A stretch of DNA of 64,000 nt, taken from the NCBI GenBank assembly GCA_947491315.1, contig CANLII010000007.1, forward strand, positions 1-64,000, given 5' to 3'. Below the pieces are notes generated by a model. It searched no databases. It saw nothing but the letters and a program-made list of their open reading frames with translations, and was not told the DNA's origin. Within the stretch, counting starts at the first letter, position 1. Each line of letters opens with the position of its first letter. Positions 53,657-63,636 of this stretch are shown here, one piece after another. Made by a program: the position numbers and the translations under genes. This DNA comes from Ignavibacteria bacterium. Its GTDB lineage: Bacteria > Bacteroidota > Ignavibacteria > Kapaibacteriales > UBA961.

Positions 53657-54715
53657 GTGATTCTTTATGATGCACATATTCCTCTTCCTCAATACTCCGG
53701 TATAATCACCGAAGAGTTGATGCCATTGGATGGTAGAACAATTACGAAGAAAGTATTGCTTGAAACAGGCGCTCGAGCACTGTTTGTACGCTCGGTGACC
53801 CCAATAAATGATGATTTGATTGCCGGAACTTCCATTCGATTTGTGGGAACAACCACTGCCGGATATGAACATGTGGATATTCAATCACTTCGAAAAAAGG
53901 GAATTGCTTTTGCTTATGCTCCGGGTTCGAATGCGATGCCAGTCGTGGAATATGTATTCTTTGCATTGCATGAATGGATTGAATCACAGAATCAGTCCTT
54001 AAAGGGAAAGACTATTGGCATCATTGGCATGGGTGAGATTGGAAAACGAATTGCAAACATGTGTAAAACATTGGGAATGCATGTTCTTGCCTCAGATCCC
54101 CCGCTAGAAATATATGGATTGATGAATTCGGAAGAGTATGAATTGACTTCGCTGCGTACTATATGTCGAGAAAGCGATTGCATCACGATCCATTCTGCAT
54201 TGACAGATTCCGGATTTTTTCCATCAATACACTTGCTTCAGGATACACACTTTGCTTCAATGAAAAGAGGAGCGCTGTTGATTCAAGCATCCAGAGGTGG
54301 AATTGTGAATGAGAGATCACTACTGAATGCATTGAATATCAATGATCTTCATCTAGCGATTGATGTTTGGGATGGTGAACCACGCTGGAATGCACAGATT
54401 GCCAATCATCCCCGTGCATTCATGACAACGCCTCATATAGCCGGATATACAAGTTCGGCTCGAAAAAGGGGAATTGAAATGATTGTGAAACAGTATTGCG
54501 AATTCTATGGTATGGAATGCGATATTCAACATTTAGATGCTGAGGGAATATCATTGCAAAATCCCAATGCTTTATCATTGCTTCGTGAAAGACGCTTTGC
54601 GAAGGATAAGATGGAATGGTTGAAAGGAAAAGTAATTGATACTCAAATGTTCGATGAGGGGAGAAGGCAATTCATGCATGATCAAGAAACTTTTGCAGAC
54701 ATATCACTTTCTTGA
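53657..54715 (+). CDS. pdxB: 4-phosphoerythronate dehydrogenase (PdxB)-like
   Basis: 352 residues with a GTG start (ILYDAHIPLPQYSG). It is a D-2-hydroxyacid dehydrogenase: GIIGMGEIGKRIA binds NAD, and catalytic Arg, Glu and His lie in QASRGGIVNE, DVWDGEP and TPHIAGYT. HIAGYT plus a C-terminal extension favour PdxB (pyridoxal phosphate synthesis) over SerA. Its last 12 bp overlap the end of the convergent ACMSD gene. Confidence 0.82.
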   Translation: MILYDAHIPLPQYSGIITEELMPLDGRTITKKVLLETGARALFVRSVTPINDDLIAGTSIRFVGTTTAGYEHVDIQSLRKKGIAFAYAPGSNAMPVVEYVFFALHEWIESQNQSLKGKTIGIIGMGEIGKRIANMCKTLGMHVLASDPPLEIYGLMNSEEYELTSLRTICRESDCITIHSALTDSGFFPSIHLLQDTHFASMKRGALLIQASRGGIVNERSLLNALNINDLHLAIDVWDGEPRWNAQIANHPRAFMTTPHIAGYTSSARKRGIEMIVKQYCEFYGMECDIQHLDAEGISLQNPNALSLLRERRFAKDKMEWLKGKVIDTQMFDEGRRQFMHDQETFADISLS

Positions 54716-55714
54716 TGTCAATTGCATTCCAAGAAATTCCATTGCCGATAATCCCATCACTTTTTCTTTGATTTCATTTGAAATGTCCATTGATTCTATG
54801 AATGCGCCATGTTCAAGATCCCCCAAAGGAAATGGATAGTCTGTGCCATAACACATGCGATCAGCTCCAATCACGTCAAGCAAAAACTTGAATGAAGGCT
54901 CATCATGCGTGATGCCATCCACCCAAAAAGCTCCCGCATATTCTCTAGGATCTTTGATTGTATGTACATCGCAGAGATCGGGTCTGACATGCCAACCATG
55001 AGAAATCCTTCCCATTGTGAACGGAAATGAACCGCCCGCATGAGCAAAGAGCACGCGTAATTTTGGAAACTTGTCAAAAACACCACCGAATATCATCGAT
55101 GTGATTGCAAGCGTGGTCTCTGCCGGCATGCCCACAAGCCATTCCTGAAAATATCGTTTCATGCGATCTGCTCCAGCCATTTCCCATGGATGAACCATAA
55201 TGCAGACTCCCATTTCTTCTGCGGCAGCCCAAAATGGATGAAGCGATGGATCATCGAGATTCATTCCATTGATATTTGAACCGATTTGCAAGCCGGGCAT
55301 ATTGAGCGTATTCTTGACATACTCCATTTCTTTGATGGCAAGATCAATATCCTGCATCGGCGCAGTACCAAGTCCGATAAAACGCGGAAAATCAGTGCAA
55401 ACTTGTGCGAGATGATCATTCAGTAATCTTGACCAATCGGCACCATGTTTTGGTTTTGCCCAATAATTGAATAAGACAGGAACCGTGCAAAGCGTCATAT
55501 AATCAACCGAATGCTTATCCATGTCTTTGAGAATCACTTCCGGATTCCAACAATTTTCCTGAATCTCGCGAAAGAAAAATCCATCATCGCGCATCATTTT
55601 GGCGGATCCTTCGCGAAAATGATCAAGCTCTATGAATCCTCCATATCCATAACGCTCTTTGAGCGATGGCCAAGTTTTCGGAAGAATATGTGCATGTATA
55701 TCAAGCTTGATCAT
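54704..55714 (-). CDS. 2-amino-3-carboxymuconate-6-semialdehyde decarboxylase (ACMSD)
   Basis: 336 residues, the normal length. Amidohydrolase fold with metal ligands in DIHAHILP, HPWEM, FAHAGG and GTDYPFPLGDLE. The whole length recalls eukaryotic ACMSD: RYGYGG, ENCWNPEV, TVPVLFNYWAKP, LVGMPAETT and GRISHGWHVRPDLC. It diverts the kynurenine-pathway intermediate away from quinolinate/NAD toward complete breakdown. It follows the double ABC ATPase gene by 15 bp. No 3-hydroxyanthranilate dioxygenase or kynureninase is in the window. Confidence 0.9.
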   Translation of the reverse strand: MIKLDIHAHILPKTWPSLKERYGYGGFIELDHFREGSAKMMRDDGFFFREIQENCWNPEVILKDMDKHSVDYMTLCTVPVLFNYWAKPKHGADWSRLLNDHLAQVCTDFPRFIGLGTAPMQDIDLAIKEMEYVKNTLNMPGLQIGSNINGMNLDDPSLHPFWAAAEEMGVCIMVHPWEMAGADRMKRYFQEWLVGMPAETTLAITSMIFGGVFDKFPKLRVLFAHAGGSFPFTMGRISHGWHVRPDLCDVHTIKDPREYAGAFWVDGITHDEPSFKFLLDVIGADRMCYGTDYPFPLGDLEHGAFIESMDISNEIKEKVMGLSAMEFLGMQLTSRK

Positions 55715-55729
55715 GAGCGTATTCCGAGA

Positions 55730-57502
55730 TCATTGAAAAGTACGAGTACCAGGAATTGATTCAATCAATCTGCGTGTATACTCATTCTTTGGAGATTCAT
55801 AAATTTCCTGCGCTGTTTCCAATTCAATGATTTTTCCTGCATTCATAACAGCAATGCGATCGCTGATGAATTTCACTACACTTAAATCATGAGAAATGAA
55901 GATATAAGTCAATTTGAATTCCTCGCGCAATTTCACGAGAAGATTCAATACCTGCGCTTGTACCGATACATCCAATGCGGAAACCGATTCATCACAAATC
56001 AAAAAGGATGGTTTGAGTGCAAGTGCTCTCGCAATGCAAATTCTTTGTCTTTGTCCACCAGAAAATTCATGCGGATAATTTCCATAATGATGCGGTTCGA
56101 GATTCACTTTGTCCAAGAGATAGTGTATATACTCTCTTCGCTGGGTATCATTGTCCATCACATTATGGACTTTCAACACTTCCATGATGGCACTTCCAAC
56201 GCTGAGTCGTGGATTGAGGGAGCTATATGGGTCTTGAAAGATGATTTGAAAATCCTTGCGAAGAGTCTTGAGCGCGCCTTTTGACAATCCACGGATATCT
56301 TTCCCGGCAAATTCAATATCTCCACCTGTGGGTTCAACCAAGCGCAAAATTGCTCTGCCGGTCGTTGTTTTTCCGCAACCGGATTCACCCACAAGACCAA
56401 GTGTTTCACCGGGATATACATCAAAAGAAATATCATCAACTGCTTTAACAAGGCCCTTGGATTGACCAAAAATATTTCCAGATCGTATAGGAAAATGCAC
56501 TTCAAGATTCTTCACGGAGAGAATGGGCTTTTGCGCTCTGAGTTTTGCATTGCGCTGATTGATTTCCTCACGAGAAATGACATTGCTTTCAATCACATCA
56601 TTGATTGATACACCGGCAAGTTCCTTTGGCGTAATAATTCCATCGGCTGTTTCATCCATGAAATCACGAACAGTTGGGAGGATATGGAGTTTTTTATCCA
56701 TGCGTGGTCGACAAGCCAATAGACCCTTCGTATAGGGATGTTGAGGATTATCGAAAATTTCCGCGACGCTTCCTTGTTCGACGATTTTGCCTTTGTACAT
56801 CACGATGATATCATCGGCTATATCTTTGATCACACCTAAATCATGCGTGATGAACATCATGCCCATATTATGCTTCTTTTGGAGATCATGCATGAGGTCC
56901 AAAATTGTTGACTGTACAGTCACATCCAATGCAGTTGTTGGTTCATCAGCGATAAGCAAAGCAGGATTGCATGACATTGCCATTGCAATCATTACGCGTT
57001 GTTTTTGTCCACCCGAAAGTTGATGTGGATATTGATTCATCATGTCTTCGGGTCTTGGCAAATGCACTTCTTTCATCAATTGCAAAGCTCTTTCTCTGGC
57101 TTCATCTTTTTTGATGCCTTCATGCAATATGATTGATTCCATGATTTGATTACCGCATTTGAATACGGGATTTAATGATGTCATGGGTTCTTGGAAAATC
57201 ATCGAAATACGATTCCCGCGATATGTTCGCATGCGTTCTTCGGGAAGCGCGAGCAAATCGGTTATGGATCCATCATCTTCATGAAAATGAATGGAGCCAC
57301 CCGCTATTCTACCCGGAGGATTCGGGATGAGTCGCATCACTGAGAGTGAGGTCACGCTTTTTCCGGAACCTGATTCGCCGACTATACCGAGAGTTTTTCC
57401 ACGATTGACAGTAAAACTGATGGAACGAACCGCTTGATGCACGCGATCTTCACTACGGAATTCGGTGATCAAATCCTTGACTTCCAAAAGAGTTGTATTC
57501 AT
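55730..57502 (-). CDS. Oligopeptide/dipeptide ABC transporter, two ATPase domains in one chain
   Basis: 590 residues, equivalent to a DppD-DppF (OppD-OppF) fusion. The first ATPase has GESGSGKS, LSGGQKQRVMIAMA and LLIADEPTTALD. The second has GESGCGKTTTGRA, FSGGQRQRICIARA and FLICDESVSALD. An unusual linker of about 60 residues joins them. These energise peptide import with membrane partners, which are absent here. Precedes the ACMSD gene in what looks like a two-gene transcript. Confidence 0.92.
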   Translation of the reverse strand: MNTTLLEVKDLITEFRSEDRVHQAVRSISFTVNRGKTLGIVGESGSGKSVTSLSVMRLIPNPPGRIAGGSIHFHEDDGSITDLLALPEERMRTYRGNRISMIFQEPMTSLNPVFKCGNQIMESIILHEGIKKDEARERALQLMKEVHLPRPEDMMNQYPHQLSGGQKQRVMIAMAMSCNPALLIADEPTTALDVTVQSTILDLMHDLQKKHNMGMMFITHDLGVIKDIADDIIVMYKGKIVEQGSVAEIFDNPQHPYTKGLLACRPRMDKKLHILPTVRDFMDETADGIITPKELAGVSINDVIESNVISREEINQRNAKLRAQKPILSVKNLEVHFPIRSGNIFGQSKGLVKAVDDISFDVYPGETLGLVGESGCGKTTTGRAILRLVEPTGGDIEFAGKDIRGLSKGALKTLRKDFQIIFQDPYSSLNPRLSVGSAIMEVLKVHNVMDNDTQRREYIHYLLDKVNLEPHHYGNYPHEFSGGQRQRICIARALALKPSFLICDESVSALDVSVQAQVLNLLVKLREEFKLTYIFISHDLSVVKFISDRIAVMNAGKIIELETAQEIYESPKNEYTRRLIESIPGTRTFQ

Positions 57503-57564
57503 AGTGCAATTCGATTGATGAAAATGTTGACCAAAATACGACTTTTTTCGGGGGTGCTAAACAG

Positions 57565-57595
57565 TTGAAAAAAGAGAGGCGAATTCTCTAGTTTG
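57565..57595 (+). promoter_or_regulatory. Candidate promoter of the RidA gene
   Basis: TTG at 57565-57567, a 20-nt spacer, then CTAGTTTG at 57588-57595 (seven of eight consensus positions if C replaces the first T). The ATG is 32 nt downstream. Confidence 0.45.
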
Positions 57596-57627
57596 CGGAC
57601 GATTTTTTACACAATTGGACTTATATC

Positions 57628-58008
57628 ATGAAAGAACATGTGTTTACGGATAAAGCACCTGCACCGATCGGACCATATTCACAAGGCGTAAAAGTTGACT
57701 CCATGTATTTTTTCTCCGGTGTCATTCCATTGTCAGCGGATGGACAATCCATCATCGGAGCGGAAATCGTCGAGCAAACGCAACAAGTGATCGCAAATTG
57801 CACCGCCCTATTAACCGCATGCGGACTCAATGCGTCAAATGTGGTAAAAACAACCGTCTTCTTGAAAAACATGAATGATTTCTCGGCTATGAATGCTGTC
57901 TATGCTGAGTTTTTTGGCGATTCAAAACCGGCAAGAAGCACCGTTGAAGTGAGCCGACTCCCTAAAGATGTTCTTGTGGAAATAGAAATGATTGCATCGC
58001 AATCGTAA
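57628..58008 (+). CDS. ridA: RidA-family enamine/imine deaminase
   Basis: 126 residues. It starts with the family pattern KAPAPIGPYSQGVKV. Substrate-binding Arg lies in STVEVSRLPKDVLVEIEMIA. RidA hydrolyses reactive enamines left by PLP-dependent enzymes such as threonine dehydratase. A 2-aminomuconate-deaminase role is also known for relatives, notable given the ACMSD gene 2 kb away. Convergent with the beta-CASP gene, 2 bp between stops. Confidence 0.93.
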   Translation: MKEHVFTDKAPAPIGPYSQGVKVDSMYFFSGVIPLSADGQSIIGAEIVEQTQQVIANCTALLTACGLNASNVVKTTVFLKNMNDFSAMNAVYAEFFGDSKPARSTVEVSRLPKDVLVEIEMIASQS

Positions 58009-58010
58009 AT

Positions 58011-59393
58011 TTACACCTGATATCCTGCGCCTTGTCGAGGCAAAATGATTCTGATATCGCCGTCAAAATAATCCAATGTTTCGGCGGCGATTTGTTCAAC
58101 GGCTTCTGTTTCGCCATGAATCAATACAAGAGTCTTGGGCCGAATATCAGTAATCAATCCAATCACATCCGCCTTTCTTGCATGTGCGCTCATGCGTACT
58201 TTTTTCACGGCACATGATCTCTCAATGCGATGTCCGGCAAACATGAATGGTACTTTTGCTGTAGAATTGCTAAGCGCAAATCCCGGTGAATCAGGTTCTT
58301 GCCAACCATTGAACAATATTCCATAATTGGGCTTTTGCATCCATTGCAATGCGAGCTTATAACTCGTTGTTTTTGCATGCATCATTCCACTGGATGCAAT
58401 CACAATGGATGGTGTTCCGAAAAATGGGGCCTTACTCAATGATTCATATGGAATGGGATTCTGAGGAATATCCGATAATTCAAAACCAGGTTCCAATCGA
58501 GGGGAAGTATAGCAATAGCGATCGAGCAATCGAGAAATCTTGGTGCTCATGCCACCCGTGAATATCGGTAGATTTGGAATGATTCCTTTTCTCTGCATCT
58601 CATGAAGCATGACGAGTGTTTCTTGTGTTTTCCCAAGCGCAAAACATGGAATCAAAATACTGCCATTCGCATTGGAGATTTCATTGATGAATTGCGCGCA
58701 TTCTTTCATGACGGACTCCTTCGTGGGATGCGACTCCTCAGCTCCATTAGTGGTTTCGCAAAACATCAAATCAACATGATGTCTAGGAAATCGTGCTTTA
58801 GGGATGAGCCACTGATCTTGCAAGCACATATCACCCGTATGGAATATCGAATGACCATTCCATTCAAGCATAATGCCCGCCGATCCTGGAATATGTCCTG
58901 CATCATGAAAAGTACATAGGATTTCAGAAATACCTCTTTTACCCAAAATCTCGAATGACTCATTATAGAGATGCGTTTCAAACACGGTTGAAATATATTC
59001 TATGATGTCTTTGTCATAGAGCGAAATAGCATCCTGCATTTCTTTGGAATACTCGATTTGCTCATTGATCAGTGATACTGTATTCTTCAGCATAATCGAA
59101 GAAATATCACGCGTCAGAGGAGTTGTATGCATTGCAAGGTAAGGATGCTTTTTGAGCAGATATGGCATGCCTCCGATATGATCTGTGTGCGCATGTGTGA
59201 TCAGCAATGCATCAAGTTCTTCATGTTCAAGGGCATCAAGATTCGGAAATGCCCTCAGATCACGATGCTTTGGGTGGAGTCCAGCATCAATCACGATGCC
59301 TGTTCCGCCGATGGAAAGATGTATGCAATTAGCGCCGATTTCTTCGGCACCACCAAGTACTTTGAATTGAATGTCTGAACTCACTCCATCCAT
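58011..59393 (-). CDS. Beta-CASP metallo-beta-lactamase hydrolase (CPSF73/RNase J-like)
   Basis: 460 residues. The metallo-beta-lactamase core has ITHAHTDHIGG (HxHxDH), HDAGHIPGS and FHTGD. The beta-CASP region contains ILIPCFALGKTQE, IVIASSGMMHAK, a motif C-like stretch VRMSAHARKAD and LIHGETEA. Family members are endo- or exoribonucleases for mRNA or rRNA maturation. It starts 13 bp inside the end of asnB, so translation is coupled. Confidence 0.88.
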   Translation of the reverse strand: MDGVSSDIQFKVLGGAEEIGANCIHLSIGGTGIVIDAGLHPKHRDLRAFPNLDALEHEELDALLITHAHTDHIGGMPYLLKKHPYLAMHTTPLTRDISSIMLKNTVSLINEQIEYSKEMQDAISLYDKDIIEYISTVFETHLYNESFEILGKRGISEILCTFHDAGHIPGSAGIMLEWNGHSIFHTGDMCLQDQWLIPKARFPRHHVDLMFCETTNGAEESHPTKESVMKECAQFINEISNANGSILIPCFALGKTQETLVMLHEMQRKGIIPNLPIFTGGMSTKISRLLDRYCYTSPRLEPGFELSDIPQNPIPYESLSKAPFFGTPSIVIASSGMMHAKTTSYKLALQWMQKPNYGILFNGWQEPDSPGFALSNSTAKVPFMFAGHRIERSCAVKKVRMSAHARKADVIGLITDIRPKTLVLIHGETEAVEQIAAETLDYFDGDIRIILPRQGAGYQV

Positions 59394-61300
59394 ACCTTAT
59401 GCCAAAGCGCGGCATTCAGAGCGGAATACAGAGCTTTGCCATGTTTGCCACGCTGTTGTTTATGATCATTCAACATCACTCTGAAATAGGCATCATTGAG
59501 CAAACCGGATTTGATGAGAGGAGATTGCAAGATTGTTTTGACAGTATAATTATACCACGGCCCCCGAATCCATTCAGCAACAGGTGCTGCAAATCCTTGT
59601 TTTTTGCGATAGATGATTTCATGCGGAAGAAGGGCATCCACACCTTTTTTGAGAAGATATTTCGATTCATTATAGGATTTGCGTTTGAGTTCGGGTCTGA
59701 TGCGCATCGTATATTCCACAAGCCTATGATCCAAAAATGGAACGCGTGCTTCGAGTGAATGCGCCATCGTGATTTTATCAACGCGCATGAGCAATAGTTC
59801 AGGCAATCGATGCGCCAATTCATAATTCGCGATGCGTTGCGCATAATCTTCCGGATGAGCTTGAATCTCGGCGATTTCTTTGTCCAGTCGAATAGGCATT
59901 TCACTTACGGTATCAGCAAGATATCTATAAGCGGGCCCAAGCGCTTGTTGCAAATGCGATGGCGTATAATCCACCGCACCGCCCCAATACAGGGGATGAC
60001 CATCAATGGCTCTGCGCATATAATCCAAAATGAGATAGCGCTTCGATGCCATAAGAAATGGCTTTACCAATTCATAAATCATTTTCTGAATGGCTCTTGG
60101 ATAAGAAAGAAAACGCTTCCATTCTTTCTCGTAAAATTTGAGATCACGAATCATCCATGAATATCCAATGAACTGCTCATCGCTTCCTTCGCCAACTTGT
60201 ATAACGGTTGTGCCGGACTCGCGTGTCAATTTGCTGAGGAAATGCAGCGGAATACACACTGGATCTCCATTGGGCTCATCTTCATGCCACACCAATGTCT
60301 CGAGGGCGGGCAGTGCATCATTATGATCAATCACAATCTCATGATGATTCGTATTGAATGTTCTTGCAATGAGTCTTGCCTGCTCGAGCTCATTGTATTT
60401 CTGTAATTCCTTGAAGCCAACGGTGAATGTGTCAATAGGACGATCCATGAGTTCAGACATCAATGCGACATTTGTGCTGGAATCGATGCCGCCACTCAAA
60501 AAGACACCGAATGGCACATCACTCATCATGCGATCTTTGACGGCCTGGCGAAGTAATCGCATGATTTCATTCACGGTTGTTGGCTCATCATGATCCCAAT
60601 ATTCAGCACCTTTTTGTAGTGGTTGCCAATATCGATGCTTGATGAATTCACCATTTTTGAGGATGCCGAAATGTCCTGCTGGTAATTTGTGAATGCCGTC
60701 AAACATGGTATGTGAATCACTCGACATGGAAAATGTGAGATAATTCGCGAATTCATGATGATTGATATTGCGTGAAATCGAGGGATGTTTGAGTATAGAT
60801 TTAATTTCAGAGCCAAAAATGAAACGACCATTCTCATGATGATAATACACGGGCTTTATGCCAATGCGATCTCTAGCCACAAATAATGTTTTTTCATGTT
60901 CATCCCAAATGGCAATGCCCCACATGCCAATCATTTTGTGGAGAAATTCCGGACCATATTCGGCAAATCCATAGAGGATTGTTTCAGTATCCGAATGAGA
61001 ACGATAGCGATATCCTCTTTTTTCGAGATCTTCTCTCAAGAGCATGTGATTATAAATCTCACCATTGAACACGATCGTGAATCTACCATCGGGAGTTGAC
61101 ATCGGCTGATGCCCTGCGGGAGTCAAATCAATGATTGCCAATCTTCGAAAGGCAAATCCTGCTTTGCGTGAAGGTGAAATCCATTGTCCATCATCATCAG
61201 GACCTCGATGATGAATCACATCACTCATGGATCTCAAAAGATCTTCATGAATGCCGGATTCCGAAATCGAATACTCAATAATGCCTGCTATTCCACACAT
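59381..61300 (-). CDS. asnB: Asparagine synthase, glutamine-hydrolysing
   Basis: 639 residues from the ATG at 61300 (MCGIAGIIEY), needed because Cys2 is the glutaminase nucleophile; the longer frame overlaps the upstream gene and is rejected. The glutaminase domain (about 1-210) has RRLAIIDL and FNGEIYNH. The synthetase domain has the PP-loop LSGGIDSST and the RVDKITMAHSLEARVPFLDH stretch. It converts aspartate and glutamine to asparagine and glutamate; a role in glycan or peptide amidation is possible for such 600+ residue homologues. Confidence 0.92.
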   Translation of the reverse strand: MCGIAGIIEYSISESGIHEDLLRSMSDVIHHRGPDDDGQWISPSRKAGFAFRRLAIIDLTPAGHQPMSTPDGRFTIVFNGEIYNHMLLREDLEKRGYRYRSHSDTETILYGFAEYGPEFLHKMIGMWGIAIWDEHEKTLFVARDRIGIKPVYYHHENGRFIFGSEIKSILKHPSISRNINHHEFANYLTFSMSSDSHTMFDGIHKLPAGHFGILKNGEFIKHRYWQPLQKGAEYWDHDEPTTVNEIMRLLRQAVKDRMMSDVPFGVFLSGGIDSSTNVALMSELMDRPIDTFTVGFKELQKYNELEQARLIARTFNTNHHEIVIDHNDALPALETLVWHEDEPNGDPVCIPLHFLSKLTRESGTTVIQVGEGSDEQFIGYSWMIRDLKFYEKEWKRFLSYPRAIQKMIYELVKPFLMASKRYLILDYMRRAIDGHPLYWGGAVDYTPSHLQQALGPAYRYLADTVSEMPIRLDKEIAEIQAHPEDYAQRIANYELAHRLPELLLMRVDKITMAHSLEARVPFLDHRLVEYTMRIRPELKRKSYNESKYLLKKGVDALLPHEIIYRKKQGFAAPVAEWIRGPWYNYTVKTILQSPLIKSGLLNDAYFRVMLNDHKQQRGKHGKALYSALNAALWHKVWME

Positions 61301-61319
61301 GATCTGATGCTCAGTAAAT

Positions 61320-62441
61320 TCAAGATGATTTTTTTGTATCAGGAAACATACCTGATTGCGAAGCGATATTAAGCAAAATACCAACTGCCATAGCAGAGAA
61401 TAGAACAGCGGTTCCACCATAGCTCAAAAATGGCAATGGCAAACCCGTCGTTGGAAGGATGCCACAATTCACACCCACATTTACAAATGCATATGCAGAA
61501 ATCGTGATAGTGATTCCAAAGGCCAACATACTCCCAAATCTATCGGGCGCAAATCGTGCAACACGAAGTCCGCGATAGAGAAAAAGTCCGAATAATGTGA
61601 TCATGATGAAAATACCGAAAAATCCATATTCCTCACCGATGATTGAGGAGATGAAATCACTATAACTTTCAGGAAGAAATTTATCGCGCTGATTGCTTTG
61701 TCCGGGTCCGACACCAAAAAATCCACCATTCGCAAATGCAATAAGCGCTTGTTCCAATTGATAATTGGTTGAATGACTATCGCCCATGCCGATAAATGAC
61801 ATGATGCGCTTCATGCGGTATTCTGCTGAGACACCATATATACCCAAAAGCGAAATGGCAACTCCAAGAATCGTGATGAAGTATTGCAGTCGTACATTCC
61901 CAACAAAAAGCATGGAGAGCACGATGACTGAAATAACGAATGCCGATGAAAAATTAGGTTGCAATGCAATGAGTGCAATCACCAAAGTGCTGGCACCCAA
62001 AACAGGCAATAATCCTTTTTTGAAATCATTCAGTTTATTGAAATTATCCGAAAGCCAAGCAGCTATGAAAATCACGAGAGCGAACTTGGCATATTCCGAT
62101 GGTTGTATGCTGACTCCACCAAGATCAATCCATCTCACCGCACCTTTTGTTTTGGCTCCGACAAATAATACGATGACAAGCGCTCCAATGCCGATGATAT
62201 ATAACAATTTGGAATAATGCTTATATCGATGATAATCAAATTGTGAGAATGCTATGATGCAAACAAGAGATATGCCTACTCGCAGGATTTGTCCCGTCAC
62301 AATTCCTTCGGTCGATCCAAACTTTTGCGAAGCCACATAAGCACTTGCACTATATACAAAAGGAATCGAGAATAAGAGCAAGGCCGTTACGATAAAAAAA
62401 ATCAACCAATCAATTTTTCCGGGTATTTCCGTGATTTTCAT
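61320..62441 (-). CDS. FtsW/RodA/SpoVE-family SEDS protein
   Basis: 373 residues with about ten membrane helices. SEDS signatures are clear: RWIDLGGVSIQPSEYAK, ALIAFANGGFFGVGPGQSN, FLPESYSDFISSIIGEE, and ILPTTGLPLPFLSYGGTA. These are peptidoglycan glycosyltransferases for division (FtsW) or elongation (RodA). The gene lies outside the usual murein cluster, so which is not clear, though the GPGQSxxKxFLPExxxDFI pattern leans to FtsW. ATG overlaps the metB stop by 4 bp. Confidence 0.9.
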   Translation of the reverse strand: MKITEIPGKIDWLIFFIVTALLLFSIPFVYSASAYVASQKFGSTEGIVTGQILRVGISLVCIIAFSQFDYHRYKHYSKLLYIIGIGALVIVLFVGAKTKGAVRWIDLGGVSIQPSEYAKFALVIFIAAWLSDNFNKLNDFKKGLLPVLGASTLVIALIALQPNFSSAFVISVIVLSMLFVGNVRLQYFITILGVAISLLGIYGVSAEYRMKRIMSFIGMGDSHSTNYQLEQALIAFANGGFFGVGPGQSNQRDKFLPESYSDFISSIIGEEYGFFGIFIMITLFGLFLYRGLRVARFAPDRFGSMLAFGITITISAYAFVNVGVNCGILPTTGLPLPFLSYGGTAVLFSAMAVGILLNIASQSGMFPDTKKSS

Positions 62442-63601
62442 TGCAGCGCCCTTTCAAGATCATGAATGATGTCTTGTGCATCTTCAATTCCGACGCTGAA
62501 ACGAATAAGCATATCAGTAATTCCCAATAATGCTCTCTCTTCCGAGGTTAACAAATAATGGGAAGTCTGCGCAGGTATGGTCATCGTTGATTCCACGCCT
62601 CCCAGACTTGTCGCTATTGTGACCATTTGGAGTGTTTTAAGAAATTGATCGCGATATTCTATGTCATTCCCTGCAAGCTCGAAAGACATCATGCCCCCAA
62701 ACCCCGACATTTGTCGTTTTGCTATGTCATGACCCGGATGTGATTGCAATCCGGGATAATGCACTTTTGCAATTCTGGGATGCTTGCTTAACCACTCGGC
62801 AATCTCCAAAGCATTCGCATTTTGTTGCTTGACTCTCACACCGATGGTTTTTATGCTTCTTTCGAGCAAGGATAAATCAACGGCATTGAGCGACATTCCA
62901 TAGATCGCGGAAAGTTTTCTGCATTTTTCAATATACTCAGCAGAACCAATTAATGCTCCGGCCATTAAATCGCTATGTCCGCCCATATACTTGGTTGCAC
63001 TATGCATAATGATGTCACAACCCAATTCCAATGGCTTCTGATTCACGGGTGATGCGAAAGTATTGTCAATCATCGTCAGAATGCCATTGTCTTTGGCCCA
63101 TTGTGTGATTGGCTCAATATCGATAATCTCCAACATTGGATTTGTGGGAGTTTCCACATACACCAAAACAGTTGCATCAGTCAGGCTTTGCGCTAATGAC
63201 TCCGGAGTCATGGAAGTAATCAATGTCACATTGATACTATGTTTTTCTCTGAGCAATTCAACGAAAGCTCTTGTACCACCATAGATATTGTTTTGCATCA
63301 GAATATGATCACCCGGTTTGGCAATTGCCAATATTCCTGCTGCAATTGCAGACATTCCCGTTGACAAAACGATTGCCGACTCTCCACCTTCCAATGCAGC
63401 TATTTTCTTTGAAACTGCCTCATGATTGGGAATATTGAAATTTCTAGGATAGGGAATATTGCCATCACCACTCAAATACTCAATGGCAGTTGAAGGTTGT
63501 ATGGGAGTATTCACTCCACCAAATGTATCACGAATAGTGCCTGTATGAACTGCAATTGAACTCTGGCCTATTGTGTTCTGTTTGTGTTTGCTTTCGGACA
63601 T
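62438..63601 (-). CDS. metB: Cystathionine gamma-synthase/lyase (trans-sulfuration PLP enzyme)
   Basis: 387 residues. Fold-type I PLP enzyme with the lysine in HSATKYMGGHSD, phosphate-binding YGGT and MQNNIYGGTRAF, and the late SLGGVEST. It either makes cystathionine from activated homoserine and cysteine (MetB) or cleaves it (MetC/CGL); sequence alone does not settle which. It heads a minus-strand transcript metB - ftsW/rodA - asnB - beta-CASP hydrolase. Confidence 0.9.
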   Translation of the reverse strand: MSESKHKQNTIGQSSIAVHTGTIRDTFGGVNTPIQPSTAIEYLSGDGNIPYPRNFNIPNHEAVSKKIAALEGGESAIVLSTGMSAIAAGILAIAKPGDHILMQNNIYGGTRAFVELLREKHSINVTLITSMTPESLAQSLTDATVLVYVETPTNPMLEIIDIEPITQWAKDNGILTMIDNTFASPVNQKPLELGCDIIMHSATKYMGGHSDLMAGALIGSAEYIEKCRKLSAIYGMSLNAVDLSLLERSIKTIGVRVKQQNANALEIAEWLSKHPRIAKVHYPGLQSHPGHDIAKRQMSGFGGMMSFELAGNDIEYRDQFLKTLQMVTIATSLGGVESTMTIPAQTSHYLLTSEERALLGITDMLIRFSVGIEDAQDIIHDLERALQ

Positions 63602-63636
63602 TGAAGTATTTGCAATGAAAGAGGTTATGCTGCACG

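Noticed and set aside
61301-61420. N-terminal extension of asparagine synthase
   Set aside because: Glutaminase activity requires the mature N-terminal Cys directly after Met; the extension also overlaps the upstream SEDS gene.
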